From Polaromonas sp. AET17H-212 (GTDB lineage Bacteria; Pseudomonadota; Gammaproteobacteria; Burkholderiales; Burkholderiaceae_C): DNA of 64,000 nt. The stretch covers positions 124,001 through 188,000 of the forward strand of contig NZ_NBZW01000003.1 in the NCBI RefSeq assembly GCF_002379085.1, given 5' to 3'. Below the pieces are notes generated by a model. The model did not search any database and had not been told where the DNA came from. It saw only the letters and a program-made list of their open reading frames with translations. Every line of letters starts with the position of its first letter. Within the stretch, counting starts at the first letter, position 1. Shown in pieces: positions 24,112-33,588 of this stretch. The position numbers and the translations under genes are program-made.

Positions 24112-24544
24112 GACGCGGCAGGGAGGAAGGTGGCACCGGCCGCGGCTGGCCGGCATCGTCGATCGCCACATAGGTCACGCTGGCCTCGGTCACCTTGATG
24201 TAGCGCCCCTGCGAGCCAAAACGCTCGGCATAGACCTCGACCTTGACCGTCATCGAGGTGCGGCCTATGCGCGTGAGCTCGGAATAGAAGGACAGGATGT
24301 CGCCCACCCGAACCGGCTGCTTGAAGATGAACTCGTTGACCGCAACGGTGGCCATGCGGCCGCCGGCGTAACGCGCCGGGATCACCGAGCCGGCCAGGTC
24401 AACCTGGGCCATGACCCAGCCGCCGAAAATGTCGCCGTTGGCGTTGCAGTCCGCCGGCATCGGAATCACCTTGAGCACCAGTTCCTTGTCGAGAGGCAGC
24501 TTGACGTTCGGGGCGTGGGAGGGAAGGCCAGTTTCGTTGGACAT
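24104..24544 (-). CDS. Acyl-CoA thioesterase, YciA/hotdog type
   Basis: A 146-residue hotdog protein. The motif NGDIFGGWVMAQVDLAGSV (residues about 36-54) is the YciA/acyl-CoA hydrolase helix with the catalytic Asp region, followed by VAVNEFIFKQPVRVGDILSF and GRTSMTVKVEVYAERF. It hydrolyses short to medium acyl-CoA in the cytoplasm. The last residues (PSSLPRPL) and the stop codon are encoded by the dispersed repeat at 24058-24111. The ATG at 24544 was preferred to an upstream frame that crosses the divergent promoter. Confidence 0.85.
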   Translation of the reverse strand: MSNETGLPSHAPNVKLPLDKELVLKVIPMPADCNANGDIFGGWVMAQVDLAGSVIPARYAGGRMATVAVNEFIFKQPVRVGDILSFYSELTRIGRTSMTVKVEVYAERFGSQGRYIKVTEASVTYVAIDDAGQPRPVPPSSLPRPL

Positions 24545-24592
24545 AGGCACAATCGGTATTGGAAAATTGAAACAACAGGACAATTGTCTCCG

Positions 24593-26416
24593 ATGCGCTC
24601 CTATGCCCCCGCCGCCGAAACACCGCCCGTCCCGGGCGCCCCCGCCAAACCCGCGCTGAACCGCTCCGACTGGGCGACCCTGCAGCGCCTGTTTCCCTAC
24701 CTCTGGGACTACAAATGGCGCGTGATGGCCGCGCTGGCCTTCATGGTGGGCGCCAAAGTGGCCAACGTCGGTGTGCCGCTGCTGCTGAAAAACCTGGTCG
24801 ACGCCATGAGCTTCAAGCCCGGCGACGTGCAGGCCGTGCTGATCGTGCCGGTCGCCCTGCTGGTGGGCTACGGACTGCTCCGGCTGTCGACCTCGCTGTT
24901 CACCGAGCTGCGCGAACTGGTGTTTGCCAAGGCCACCGAGGGCGCAGCGCGGCGCATTTCACTGGAAGTGTTCCGCCACCTGCATGCGCTGAGCCTGCGT
25001 TTCCACCTCGAGCGCCAGACCGGCGGCATGACGCGCGACATCGAACGCGGCACCCGCGGCGTGCATTCGCTGATTTCCTATTCGCTGTACAGCATCATCC
25101 CGACCCTGATCGAGGTGGCGCTGGTGCTCACGTTGCTGGCGGTCAAGTTCGACGTCTGGTTTGCCGGCATCACCATCATCGCGCTGGTGTTCTACATCAC
25201 CTTCACCGTGACGGTGACCGAATGGCGCACCAAGTTCCGCAAGGAAATGAACGAACTCGACTCCTCGGCGCACAGCCGCGCGATCGATTCGCTGCTCAAT
25301 TACGAAACCGTCAAGTACTTCAACAACGAAGAGTTCGAGGCGCAGCGCTACGACGAAAACCTCAAGCGCTACCGCCGCGCCGCTGTCAAGAGCCAGACCT
25401 CGCTGAGCTTGCTCAACACCGGCCAGCAGCTGATCATTGCCACCGGCCTGGTGGCCATGCTCTGGCGCGCAACCCAGGGCGTGGTCGACGGCCGCATGAC
25501 GCTGGGCGACCTGGTCATGGTCAACGCCTTCATGATCCAGCTTTACATTCCGCTCGGCTTCCTGGGCGTGCTCTACCGCGAGATCAAGCAAAGCCTGACC
25601 GACCTGTCCAAGATGTTCAACCTGATGGAGCGCGAGCGCGAGATCGCCGACCAGCCCGGCGCGCCGGCGCTCGTCCTGCAGACCTCGCCGGAAGTGCGTT
25701 TTGAAAAAGTCAGTTTTGCCTACGAACCGTCCCGGCCCATCCTGCACAACATCAGCTTCGTGATACCGCCGGGCAAGACGGTGGCCGTGGTCGGTTCGTC
25801 GGGGGCCGGCAAGTCCACGCTGGCACGCCTGCTGTTTCGCTTCTACGACGTGCAGCAGGGCCGCATCACCATCGCCGGCCAGGACATCAAGCACCTGACC
25901 CAGGCCAGCGTGCGCCAGGCCATCGGCATCGTGCCGCAGGACACCGTGCTGTTCAACGACACGGTCGAGTACAACATCGCCTACGGCAAGCCCGGCGCCA
26001 GCCGCGCCGAGGTGGAAGAGGCCGCGCGTGCCGCGCGCATCCACGACTTCATCAGCTCGACGCCGGCGGGCTACGCCACCATGGTCGGCGAGCGCGGCCT
26101 GAAACTCTCGGGCGGCGAGAAGCAGCGCGTGGCGATTGCCCGGACCTTGCTGAAAAATCCGCCCATCATGATTTTTGACGAGGCCACCTCGGCGCTGGAC
26201 TCGGCCAACGAGCGTGCCATCCAGGCCGAGCTGCGCAGCATCGCCGAAAACAAGACCACGCTGGTGGTGGCCCACCGGCTGTCCACGGTGGTGGACGCGC
26301 ACGAGATCCTGGTCATGGAGGCCGGGCAGATCATCGAGCGCGGCACCCATGCCGCCTTGCTGGCCCTGGGCGGCCGTTATGCGTCCATGTGGGCCCTGCA
26401 GCAGAGTTCCGAGTAA
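24593..26416 (+). CDS. Atm1/HMT1-type ABC exporter (fused membrane and ATPase domains)
   Basis: A 607-residue half-transporter. The membrane domain (residues about 40-340) carries FHLERQTGGMTRDIERGTRG and NYETVKYFNNEEFEAQRYDENL, hallmark stretches of the ABCB7/Atm1 family. The ATPase has Walker A GSSGAGKST (about 401), signature LSGGEKQR and Walker B IMIFDEATSALDSANERAIQ. Relatives export glutathione-linked iron-sulfur or heavy-metal conjugates and work as homodimers in the inner membrane. It is divergent from the thioesterase gene with 48 bp between starts, and appears independent of the upstream catabolic island. Start at ATG 24593, the first compact choice. Confidence 0.85.
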   Translation: MRSYAPAAETPPVPGAPAKPALNRSDWATLQRLFPYLWDYKWRVMAALAFMVGAKVANVGVPLLLKNLVDAMSFKPGDVQAVLIVPVALLVGYGLLRLSTSLFTELRELVFAKATEGAARRISLEVFRHLHALSLRFHLERQTGGMTRDIERGTRGVHSLISYSLYSIIPTLIEVALVLTLLAVKFDVWFAGITIIALVFYITFTVTVTEWRTKFRKEMNELDSSAHSRAIDSLLNYETVKYFNNEEFEAQRYDENLKRYRRAAVKSQTSLSLLNTGQQLIIATGLVAMLWRATQGVVDGRMTLGDLVMVNAFMIQLYIPLGFLGVLYREIKQSLTDLSKMFNLMEREREIADQPGAPALVLQTSPEVRFEKVSFAYEPSRPILHNISFVIPPGKTVAVVGSSGAGKSTLARLLFRFYDVQQGRITIAGQDIKHLTQASVRQAIGIVPQDTVLFNDTVEYNIAYGKPGASRAEVEEAARAARIHDFISSTPAGYATMVGERGLKLSGGEKQRVAIARTLLKNPPIMIFDEATSALDSANERAIQAELRSIAENKTTLVVAHRLSTVVDAHEILVMEAGQIIERGTHAALLALGGRYASMWALQQSSE

Positions 26417-26425
26417 ACCTTGAAT

Positions 26426-26481
26426 GTTTTCGGGCTGTAGCCCAATAGCTGCGCTCGCAAGTAGCTACTTATTTGATAGCA
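26426..26481 (+). repeat. Family A repeat, copy 5 (intergenic)
   Basis: Diverged head (TTTTCGGGCTGTAGCCCAATAG) followed by GCTCGCAAGTAGCTACTTATTTGATAGCA. It starts nine bases after the Atm1-type gene. The 421-bp gap to the next gene (26417-26837) otherwise holds only an inverted repeat at 26580-26620; a 62-codon frame at 26647 has no support. Confidence 0.7.
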
Positions 26482-26579
26482 ATCCGCCAGTCCCCGGGCG
26501 ATCAGCCATAAAAACCATCTTTTCCTGCCTGGCCGCCATCTGGTCGCACCGTGGGATTCCCCGTAGGCCCCGGTCTGCC

Positions 26580-26620
26580 GTCAACTCGCATAATCCTTAA
26601 ACCTAGAAACCGCAGTTGAC
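26580..26620. promoter_or_regulatory. Inverted repeat around a -10-like element upstream of the LysR gene
   Basis: GTCAACT (26580-26586) and AGTTGAC (26614-26620) form a 7-bp inverted repeat with a 27-bp spacer that includes CATAAT (26589-26594). It lies about 220 bp before the HypT-like LysR gene and could be its regulated promoter. Weak evidence. Confidence 0.3.
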
Positions 26621-26837
26621 CGCTCATATTCCGCTGGAAGAGCCGCATGACCACACACTTATTGACTCACGCACGTGTTCTCCTTTCAGGTGACAGCGCT
26701 ACGCACCCGATTGAGCCGCCCTGGCGCGCGCTGGCGGCGTGGCTCCTCCTTGCGGGCATCAGCCCGCAGCGTCGTCTCGCCTTGCCAGCCCACCCCATGA
26801 CGGCCCACTTGGGCGCGTCCAACTACGGTTTCTAGGT

Positions 26838-27791
26838 ATGGAAACCAAATGGCTGGAAGATTTCGTCAGTCTCGCTGAAACCCGCAGCTTCAGCCGCTCG
26901 GCCACGCTGCGCCACGTGACACAACCGGCGTTTTCACGCCGCATCCAGGCGCTCGAAGCCTGGGCCGGCACCGACCTGGTGGACCGCAGCTCCTACCCGA
27001 CCCGGCTGACGCCGGCCGGTGAAACCCTGTACAGCCAGTCGCTGGAGATGCTGCAGGGCCTGCAGTCGACGCGCGCCATGCTGCGCGGCCACAACTCGGC
27101 CGCGCATGACGTCATCGAATTCGCCGTGCCGCATTCGCTGGCCTTCACCTTCTTCCCGGCCTGGGTCAGCAGCCTGCGCGAAAAGTTCGGCCCCATCAAG
27201 AGCCGGCTGATTGCGCTCAACGTGCATGACGCGGTGTTGCGCCTGGTCGAGGGCAGCTGCGACCTGCTGATTGCCTACCACCACGACTCGCAGCCCTTCC
27301 AGCTGGATGCCGACCGTTACGAGATGATCAGCCTGGGGCAGGAAGTGCTGGCGCCTTTCGTGAAGGCCGAGGCCGACGGCACGCCCCTGTTCCGCTTGCC
27401 GGGCCGGGCCGGCCAGCCCCTGCCTTACCTGGGTTATGCCCCCGGGGCTTACCTGGGGCGCATGGTCGACCTGATTCTCAAGCAGTCAAGCACCGCCATC
27501 CACCTGGACCGGGTCTACGAGACCGACATGGCGGAGGGGCTCAAGGCCATGGCGCTGGAAGGCCACGGCATTGCCTTTTTGCCCTTCAGCGCCGTCAAGA
27601 AGGAGCTGCGCGCCAAAAAGCTGGTCAGTGCCGGCGAGGATCTGGAAATGACCATGGACCTGCGCGTCTACCGCGAGCGGCCGGCCGGCAAGGCCACGGC
27701 CAAAAGCCCGGCGCAAGCGCTGTGGCATTACCTGGAAAGCCAGGCCCAGCCGCGGCCTCTCGGCAAAGCGCGACTTGGTAGCAACCCTTAG
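26838..27791 (+). CDS. LysR family regulator, HypT-like
   Basis: A 317-residue LysR-type regulator. The helix-turn-helix spans residues about 3-62 with the motif ETKWLEDFVSLAETRSFSRS and VTQPAFSRRIQALEAWAGTDLVDRS; the TKWLxDF and QPAFSRRIxALE pattern is that of the HypT/YjiE group, hypochlorite-responsive activators in E. coli. The effector domain is complete. Oxidant sensing in HypT depends on methionines; several are present but cannot be mapped without alignment. A TAG stop nine bases before ATG 26838 excludes the longer in-frame candidates close by. The function in this organism is inferred. Confidence 0.8.
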   Translation: METKWLEDFVSLAETRSFSRSATLRHVTQPAFSRRIQALEAWAGTDLVDRSSYPTRLTPAGETLYSQSLEMLQGLQSTRAMLRGHNSAAHDVIEFAVPHSLAFTFFPAWVSSLREKFGPIKSRLIALNVHDAVLRLVEGSCDLLIAYHHDSQPFQLDADRYEMISLGQEVLAPFVKAEADGTPLFRLPGRAGQPLPYLGYAPGAYLGRMVDLILKQSSTAIHLDRVYETDMAEGLKAMALEGHGIAFLPFSAVKKELRAKKLVSAGEDLEMTMDLRVYRERPAGKATAKSPAQALWHYLESQAQPRPLGKARLGSNP

Positions 27792-27811
27792 CGGTTATAA
27801 ATAATATGCAT

Positions 27812-27833
27812 AATGCTGCACGCAAACAGCATT
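27812..27833 (+). terminator. Possible terminator after the LysR gene
   Basis: AATGCTG-CACGCAAA-CAGCATT hairpin followed by GGCTTTT, 20 bp after the LysR stop. Short stem, so only moderate support. The rest of 27834-28205 (about 370 bp) shows no gene; TAGAAT at 28158-28163 may be the -10 of the following glt operon, but I see no convincing -35. Confidence 0.4.
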
Positions 27834-28205
27834 GGCTTTTCACCGAACGTAAATTTACAGTCCGTCACGTTCTGCCAGGGCGTTGGCGTGACTCCAGAGA
27901 GCCCTGCGCAGGCAGGTGACGGGTTGGCACAAAGACTGCTTGTCAGGTCATCCTGGTTCCATCCAATCAACGTGCACTATCTTGGGGACTTTCTCTTGTT
28001 TGATCCGCTGACGGCTTTCAACCTTTCTGACGCTTCCCCGGTGTTGCCAGCTTTTCCCGCTTCGTGTGCGTTGACCCCTTTCCGGAACTGTCCCGTCCTC
28101 TCGATGCTGTTTTCAGGGCTGGGGTAAACCTTGGGGGTCGCCCCGGGACCCACTCCTTAGAATGGCATTTACCAACCTTTTCATTTAACCCGAAGGAAAC
28201 TCTCC

Positions 28206-29105
28206 ATGAAACTCAAACTAGCCGCTCTAACCGTCGCATTGCTTGCATCCAGCGGCGCATTTGCCCAGGCCAGCGACACCGTCGCCAAAGTCAAGGCTTC
28301 CGGCGTGGTGACCATGGGTGTTCGCGATTCCTCGGGCGCCCTGTCCTATACCCTGGGTGACGGCAAGTACGCCGGTTACCACGTTGAAATCTGCCAGCGC
28401 GTGATCGCCAACCTTGAAAAGGCCGTGGGCCGCAAGCTCGAGATCAAATACCTGCCAGTGACCTCGCAGAACCGCATTCCGCTCGTGCAAAACGGCACGG
28501 TGGACATCGAGTGCGGCTCGACCACCAACAACGCCACCCGCCAGAAGGACGTGTCGTTCCTGCCAACGACCTTTGTGGAAGAAGTCCGCATCGCCGTGAA
28601 AGCCAACTCCGGCATCACCTCGATTGCCCAGCTCAACGGCAAAAACGTGGCCACCACCACCGGTACAACGTCCGTGCAGACGCTGCGCAAGAACGAGCGG
28701 GCCCAGGGCATTGACTTCAAGGAGGTGTTCGGCAAGGACCACTCGGACAGCTTCCTGCTGCTCGAGTCCGGCCGTGCCGACGCCTTCGTGATGGACGGCT
28801 CCATCCTGGCCGGCAACATTGCCACGGCCAAGAACCCGGCTGATTTCAAGATCGTCGGCGAGGTCCTGAGTGTCGAGCCGATTGCCATCATGGTTCGCAA
28901 GGACGATGCCGCCCTGAAGAAAATCGGCGAAGACACCATCAAGGGCCTGATCAAGACCGGCGAAATCAACAAGCTCTGGGACAAATGGTTCATGCAGCCT
29001 ATCCCACCGAAGAACAGCCGCGTCGGCCTGGCTGTCAGCGACAGCACCAAGGCGGCCTGGGCCAACCCCAACGACAAGCCGATGGAAGACTACGCCAAGA
29101 AATAA
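28206..29105 (+). CDS. gltI: Glutamate/aspartate ABC transporter substrate-binding protein
   Basis: A 299-residue periplasmic binding protein (SBP_bac_3 family). The signal peptide MKLKLAALTVALLASSGAFA is followed by a mature protein with GALSYTLGDGKYAGYHVEICQRV, TVDIECGSTTNNATRQKDVSF and DAFVMDGSILAGNIA, all typical of GltI/AatJ. It binds acidic amino acids for the GltJKL importer encoded just downstream. ATG 28206 follows AAGGAAACTCTCC. A hairpin after its stop could reduce readthrough into gltJ, giving the usual excess of binding protein. Confidence 0.9.
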   Translation: MKLKLAALTVALLASSGAFAQASDTVAKVKASGVVTMGVRDSSGALSYTLGDGKYAGYHVEICQRVIANLEKAVGRKLEIKYLPVTSQNRIPLVQNGTVDIECGSTTNNATRQKDVSFLPTTFVEEVRIAVKANSGITSIAQLNGKNVATTTGTTSVQTLRKNERAQGIDFKEVFGKDHSDSFLLLESGRADAFVMDGSILAGNIATAKNPADFKIVGEVLSVEPIAIMVRKDDAALKKIGEDTIKGLIKTGEINKLWDKWFMQPIPPKNSRVGLAVSDSTKAAWANPNDKPMEDYAKK

Positions 29106-29126
29106 TCCTGGCTTGAGCTGAACCTC

Positions 29127-29158
29127 AAACCCCGTCTGTGATCTTGCCGGCGGGGTTT
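29127..29158 (+). terminator. Intercistronic hairpin (attenuator) between gltI and gltJ
   Basis: AAACCCCG (29127-29134) pairs with CGGGGTTT (29151-29158), followed by GTTGTTTA. Located 21 bp after gltI within the operon. Such hairpins often allow partial readthrough and stabilise the binding-protein message. Confidence 0.7.
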
Positions 29159-29239
29159 GTTGTTTACTGGGAGCTTTGCGGACGCAATGCGGCGCGGGCT
29201 GCCGGTTGAGAGAGTAAAAAATTCCTGGCGGGAGAGAAC

Positions 29240-29962
29240 ATGAATTGGGATTGGCAGGTTTTTCTGAATGACGACGGTAGCGGCCGGACGTATCTGGCAT
29301 GGATGTTCGATGCCTGGGGCTGGACCCTGGCGGTGGCGGGCTGTTCCTGGGTCGTGGCCATGCTGGCCGGTGGCCTGATGGGCACGCTGCGCACGCTCCC
29401 CAACAGCCCCTGGCTGGTGCGGCTGGCCAATGTCTGGGTCGAGGTCTTTCGCAACGTGCCTTTGCTGGTGCAGATCTTCATCTGGTATTTCGTCGTTCCC
29501 AAGATGTTTCCTTTCATGCAGCAGGTACCGAGCTTTTTGCTGGTCGTGTTTGCGCTGGGCTTTTTTACCTCGGCACGGATTGCCGAGCAGGTCCGCGCCG
29601 GCGTCCAGGCCCTGCCGCGTGGCCAGCGTTATGCCGGCATGGCCATGGGTTTCACGACCGCCCAGACCTACCGCTACGTGATCCTGCCGATGGCGCTGCG
29701 CATCATCATCCCGCCGCTGACCAGCGAGTCGATGAACCTGCTCAAGAACTCTTCCGTCGCCTTTGCGGTCTCGATTGCCGAGCTGACCATGTTTGCGATG
29801 CAGGCCCAGGAAGAAACCTCGCGCGGCGTGGAGGTCTACCTGGCCGTCACCGTGCTCTATGCCATCTCAGCCTTCGCGGTCAATCGCGTCATGGCTTTTG
29901 TTGAGAAAAAGGTCCAGATTCCGGGCTACATCGTGGCCGGCAGCACCGGTGGGGGGCACTGA
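29240..29962 (+). CDS. gltJ: Glutamate/aspartate ABC transporter permease GltJ
   Basis: A 240-residue polar-amino-acid permease. Five hydrophobic segments; VEVFRNVPLLVQIFIWYFVVP is the classical HisMQ-type N-terminal motif and AGVQALPRGQRYAGMAMGFTTAQTYRYVILPMALRIIIPPLTSE contains the EAA-type coupling loop. It forms the membrane channel with GltK. ATG 29240 follows GGCGGGAGAGAAC. One base separates its stop from the gltK start. Confidence 0.9.
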   Translation: MNWDWQVFLNDDGSGRTYLAWMFDAWGWTLAVAGCSWVVAMLAGGLMGTLRTLPNSPWLVRLANVWVEVFRNVPLLVQIFIWYFVVPKMFPFMQQVPSFLLVVFALGFFTSARIAEQVRAGVQALPRGQRYAGMAMGFTTAQTYRYVILPMALRIIIPPLTSESMNLLKNSSVAFAVSIAELTMFAMQAQEETSRGVEVYLAVTVLYAISAFAVNRVMAFVEKKVQIPGYIVAGSTGGGH

Positions 29963-29963
29963 C

Positions 29964-30650
29964 ATGCTGGGTCTCGACATGAGCTTCCTGAACTGGGACA
30001 TCATTTCCAAGTTCGTCATCAAGGGTTTCATTTTCAGCGTGGAGCTGACGGTGATTGCGACCATAGGCGGCATCCTGCTGGGCACCGTGCTGGCGCTGAT
30101 GCGCCTGTCCGGCATCAAGGCCCTGACCTTGCCCGCCACTTTCTACGTCAACGGCATGCGTTCGGTGCCGCTGGTCATGGTGATCCTGTGGTTTTACCTA
30201 CTGATGCCTGCCGCTTTTTTCGACATGATTCCCGGCGGTGCCAACAACCGCTCCGAGATTTCAGCGATCATCACCTTCATTGCCTTCGAGGCCGCCTATT
30301 TCAGCGAGATCATGCGCGCCGGCATCCAGTCGATTTCACGCGGCCAAGTCAACGCCGGTCGCGCGCTGGGCATGACCTATGCGCAGAACATGCGCCTGAT
30401 CGTGCTGCCGCAGGCCTTCCGCAACATGGTGCCCATCCTGCTGACGCAGACCATCATCCTGTTCCAGGACACCTCGCTGGTCTACGCCATTGGCGCCTAC
30501 GACCTGCTCAAGGGCCTGACGACCGCCGGCAAGATCTATGGCCGTCCTGAAGAGGCCTACCTGCTGGCCGCCGTGGTTTATTTCGTGATCTGTTTTGGCT
30601 TGTCGTATGTCGTCAAGAAGCTGCAAAACAAGATCGCCATCATTCGCTAA
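29964..30650 (+). CDS. gltK: Glutamate/aspartate ABC transporter permease GltK
   Basis: A 228-residue permease. YVNGMRSVPLVMVILWFYLLMP and AGIQSISRGQVNAGRALGMTYAQNMRLIVLPQAFRNMVPILL are the channel and EAA-loop motifs. ATG 29964 with an upstream GGGGGG was preferred; ATG 29979 (MSFLNWD) is a possible alternative five codons later. The protein pairs with GltJ in the inner membrane. It is followed 33 bp later by gltL. Confidence 0.9.
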   Translation: MLGLDMSFLNWDIISKFVIKGFIFSVELTVIATIGGILLGTVLALMRLSGIKALTLPATFYVNGMRSVPLVMVILWFYLLMPAAFFDMIPGGANNRSEISAIITFIAFEAAYFSEIMRAGIQSISRGQVNAGRALGMTYAQNMRLIVLPQAFRNMVPILLTQTIILFQDTSLVYAIGAYDLLKGLTTAGKIYGRPEEAYLLAAVVYFVICFGLSYVVKKLQNKIAIIR

Positions 30651-30683
30651 CAACCCATCGCACCCGCTTCCCGGAGAACCAAG

Positions 30684-31421
<738 letters not shown>

Positions 31422-31453
31422 AGAGCTGTCCTGCTGACTCAGGCAGCGATTTT

Positions 31454-31498
31454 CTGACTGGGGCGGTCTGGTTTTTTTATCCGTTTCCGCCCCGTCAG
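31454..31498. terminator. Hairpin between convergent gltL and methyltransferase genes
   Basis: CTGACTGGGGCGG (31454-31466) pairs with CCGCCCCGTCAG (31487-31498) with one bulge; the 20-nt loop contains a run of seven T. It can act as a terminator or a transcription-collision buffer for both strands. Confidence 0.5.
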
Positions 31499-31509
31499 CG
31501 AGCCCGGCG

Positions 31510-32337
31510 TCATCGCCTCCTGATCACCACTTCAAGGTACTCGCTCGGTACGAGCATCGCTCCATCGGTTGCGCGGTTGAACTGTTGCACAAGCTGGATC
31601 AGATCCGCGGCTAGCGACTCCTGCTGGGCGGCGTTCACCGCGCCGAACGCCTTGTTCATCGGCCCGTAGTAGGTGCGAAACGTCTCCAGCCAATGCTGCG
31701 GCGTGCGGTAGCGGAATACAAAATTCTGGCGCACCGCGTCGAGCTTGGCAATGCGCTCGCCAAACAGCTCGCGCAGGCGTTCTTCGGTGCCCCAGAGCGA
31801 TGGAGGCTTGACGCCAGCGGCAGGCGGGATGTAACGGCCGATCACCTTGAACAGCTGGCCGATGAAGCCGGACGGCGTCCAGTTCGCCAGGCCGATCTTG
31901 CCGCCCGGCTTGCACACGCGGGCGAGTTCACTCGCTGCCCGTTCCTGGTTGGGCGTGAACATCACGCCGAACGTGGACAGCACGACATCAAACGATGCGT
32001 CCGCGTAAGGCAGGTTCTCGGCGTCGGCTTCTTCAAACCGTATGTCCAGGCCCTCGGCGCTTGCCCGCGCCTGACCCCGTTCGAGCAAGGCGGCCACATA
32101 GTCGGTGGATACAACGTCGCACCAGCGCCGTGCCGCCGCCAGCGTGACGTTGCCATTGCCGGCGGCGACATCGAGCACGCGCTCGCCGGCACGCAAATCA
32201 AGCGCTTCGCACAGGTTCTCTCCGACGATTTGCAGCGTTGTTCCAATCACGGCATAGTCGCCGGCAGACCAGGCCGCCTTTTGCTTGAGCTTGACCGCCG
32301 CCAGATCGGCGACCGGTGGGGGGGATATGGTTTCCAT
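31510..32337 (-). CDS. Class I SAM-dependent methyltransferase
   Basis: A 275-residue methyltransferase of the UbiE/Methyltransf_11 type. Motif I VLDVAAGNGNVTLAAAR, the acidic residue at the end of strand 2 (VVSTDY) and DASFDVVLSTFGVMF after motif II are plain, with KPGGKIGLANWTPSGFIGQLF as motif III. The substrate is unknown; neighbouring cupin and globin genes give no clear pathway. ATG 32337 is preceded by AAGGAGAAAACAC, a strong ribosome binding site. It is 25 bp downstream of the secreted cupin gene and probably co-transcribed with it. Confidence 0.85.
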   Translation of the reverse strand: METISPPPVADLAAVKLKQKAAWSAGDYAVIGTTLQIVGENLCEALDLRAGERVLDVAAGNGNVTLAAARRWCDVVSTDYVAALLERGQARASAEGLDIRFEEADAENLPYADASFDVVLSTFGVMFTPNQERAASELARVCKPGGKIGLANWTPSGFIGQLFKVIGRYIPPAAGVKPPSLWGTEERLRELFGERIAKLDAVRQNFVFRYRTPQHWLETFRTYYGPMNKAFGAVNAAQQESLAADLIQLVQQFNRATDGAMLVPSEYLEVVIRRR

Positions 32338-32362
32338 GTGTTTTCTCCTTGGACAAGGGGGT

Positions 32363-32836
32363 TTATTTCGCCCTGGGGTCGTCAGCGGGGTTGACGTAGG
32401 TGATGCCCCAGGGACCGGTACCGAGCAGCTGCACCACGGTTTCGCTGGCGGTCCACGCGAAGTGGCGGCTCTGGGCGGGCATGATCGCAATCGCACCGGC
32501 ATTGAGCGCCTGCGTTTTGCTGCTGTCGAAGCTGTCGCCGGCACCCATGTTGAAGGTGCCCGAGAGCACCGTGACGCGTTCCACCGCCGGGTGCCAGTGC
32601 GGGGGGATCCGGTAATTGGCGGGGAACTTGAGCCGCACCGTGAACGGCACGGCTTCGTTCATGGGGCCCTCGATCACCGCAAGCTGCGCGCCCTTGGGCA
32701 GGGACGGCACCGCCGCCCAGTTCAGCTTGTCGGGATCGCCCATCATGGGATGGCTGGCCTGCGCCCAGCTCAACGGCGCCGCAAATGCCAATACCGCAGC
32801 GGCTGCGTAACGACGGGATTCGAATCTTTGTGTCAT
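32363..32836 (-). CDS. Secreted cupin-domain protein
   Basis: A 157-residue protein with a signal peptide (RRYAAAAVLAFAAPLSWAQA) and a single cupin barrel. PPHWHPAVERVTVLSGTFNMG matches cupin motif 1 (two His, then Glu) and PAQSRHFAWTASETVVQLLG corresponds to motif 2 with one His, so a bound metal is likely. Exported cupins of this type are often called DUF4437/ChrR-like; no reaction can be assigned. ATG 32836 follows AGGAGAAAAAAC. It precedes the methyltransferase gene. Confidence 0.8.
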   Translation of the reverse strand: MTQRFESRRYAAAAVLAFAAPLSWAQASHPMMGDPDKLNWAAVPSLPKGAQLAVIEGPMNEAVPFTVRLKFPANYRIPPHWHPAVERVTVLSGTFNMGAGDSFDSSKTQALNAGAIAIMPAQSRHFAWTASETVVQLLGTGPWGITYVNPADDPRAK

Positions 32837-33032
32837 GTTTTTTCTCCTGTTCATGGAAGGGGGATTGAAGGTTGTCGCGGATGGATCCCACGGGGCACAT
32901 CTCACCGCGACGGCATTGATGCGGGGTCGCCAGCAAGCGGCGGCAGGGTGCAGCTCGGAGTCGGGCCTGGAGGCCGTTTTCGACCCCTCATCCCGCCGCT
33001 TTTTACACGTGGATGACCTGGTCCTTGAGCGA

Positions 33033-33365
33033 CTAGAGAATGGCGAGGATGTCCTGCTTCGACTCCTCGTCTATGCCATTCTTGTTCATCGCTCCAACGA
33101 TGTCATCTATCGCCGCCAGGAACTCCTGCTCACTGACGTTCGCGCTCTTGTGGGCGCCGAGCATGCCCTTGCCGGTGTAGGTTGGGGGACTGCCCAGGCC
33201 GGCAGTCAGAAACTCGCGCACCGACTGCTTGGTAGGTGCCATGTCCTTGATTTGCTCGAATCGGTTCTTGACGAGGGGGTTGGCCAGGTGTGCGGCAATG
33301 ACGTCGTCCACGAGCCGTGTGATGCCCTCGGCCCCGCCGAGTCGTTGGTGAAGTGCAGCTGTCAT
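33033..33365 (-). CDS. Group 1 truncated hemoglobin, copy 1, C-terminally shortened by a nonsense codon
   Basis: A 110-residue truncated hemoglobin: LHQRLGGAEGITRLVDDVIAAHLANP, FLTAGLGSPPTYTGKGMLGAHK (proximal heme His in AHK) and DDIVGAMNKNGI. It ends at TAG (33033-33035 on the plus strand as CTA), exactly where the neighbouring paralogue has TAC for tyrosine. Beyond the stop the frame continues SLKDQVIHV and TAA, matching the paralogue's SLKDQIIRV end, so ten residues were lost by one substitution. The heme pocket is intact and the protein may still fold. ATG 33365 is preceded by AAAAGGAATTCCCC. Heme proteins of this group bind O2 or NO. Confidence 0.85.
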   Translation of the reverse strand: MTAALHQRLGGAEGITRLVDDVIAAHLANPLVKNRFEQIKDMAPTKQSVREFLTAGLGSPPTYTGKGMLGAHKSANVSEQEFLAAIDDIVGAMNKNGIDEESKQDILAIL

Positions 33366-33588
33366 GGGGAATTCCTTTTGATGGTTACAAGTCTGCGGAA
33401 TGACAGACATGGTGTTGTAGCGGCCATATCCAACTGCTCAAGGGCCACCGCTATTTTTCGGTTCCTTCATGGTGATTTTTCTTCTGGTTGAAAGTGATCA
33501 GCAGCGGCATTGCCGCCCAACCGAATGGCCAGCGGATCGGCATGCCGCTAGCGGCGCGTCCGCGCCCGGCGTGGGATTGGACGCATTT

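Noticed and set aside
26647..26835. A 62-codon plus-strand frame before the LysR gene
   Set aside because: No family resemblance, no clear ribosome binding site, and it ends in the LysR leader. Treated as chance.
28131..28163. Promoter for gltI with TTGGGG and TAGAAT
   Set aside because: The spacer is 21 bp and the -35 is poor, so only the -10-like element is mentioned.
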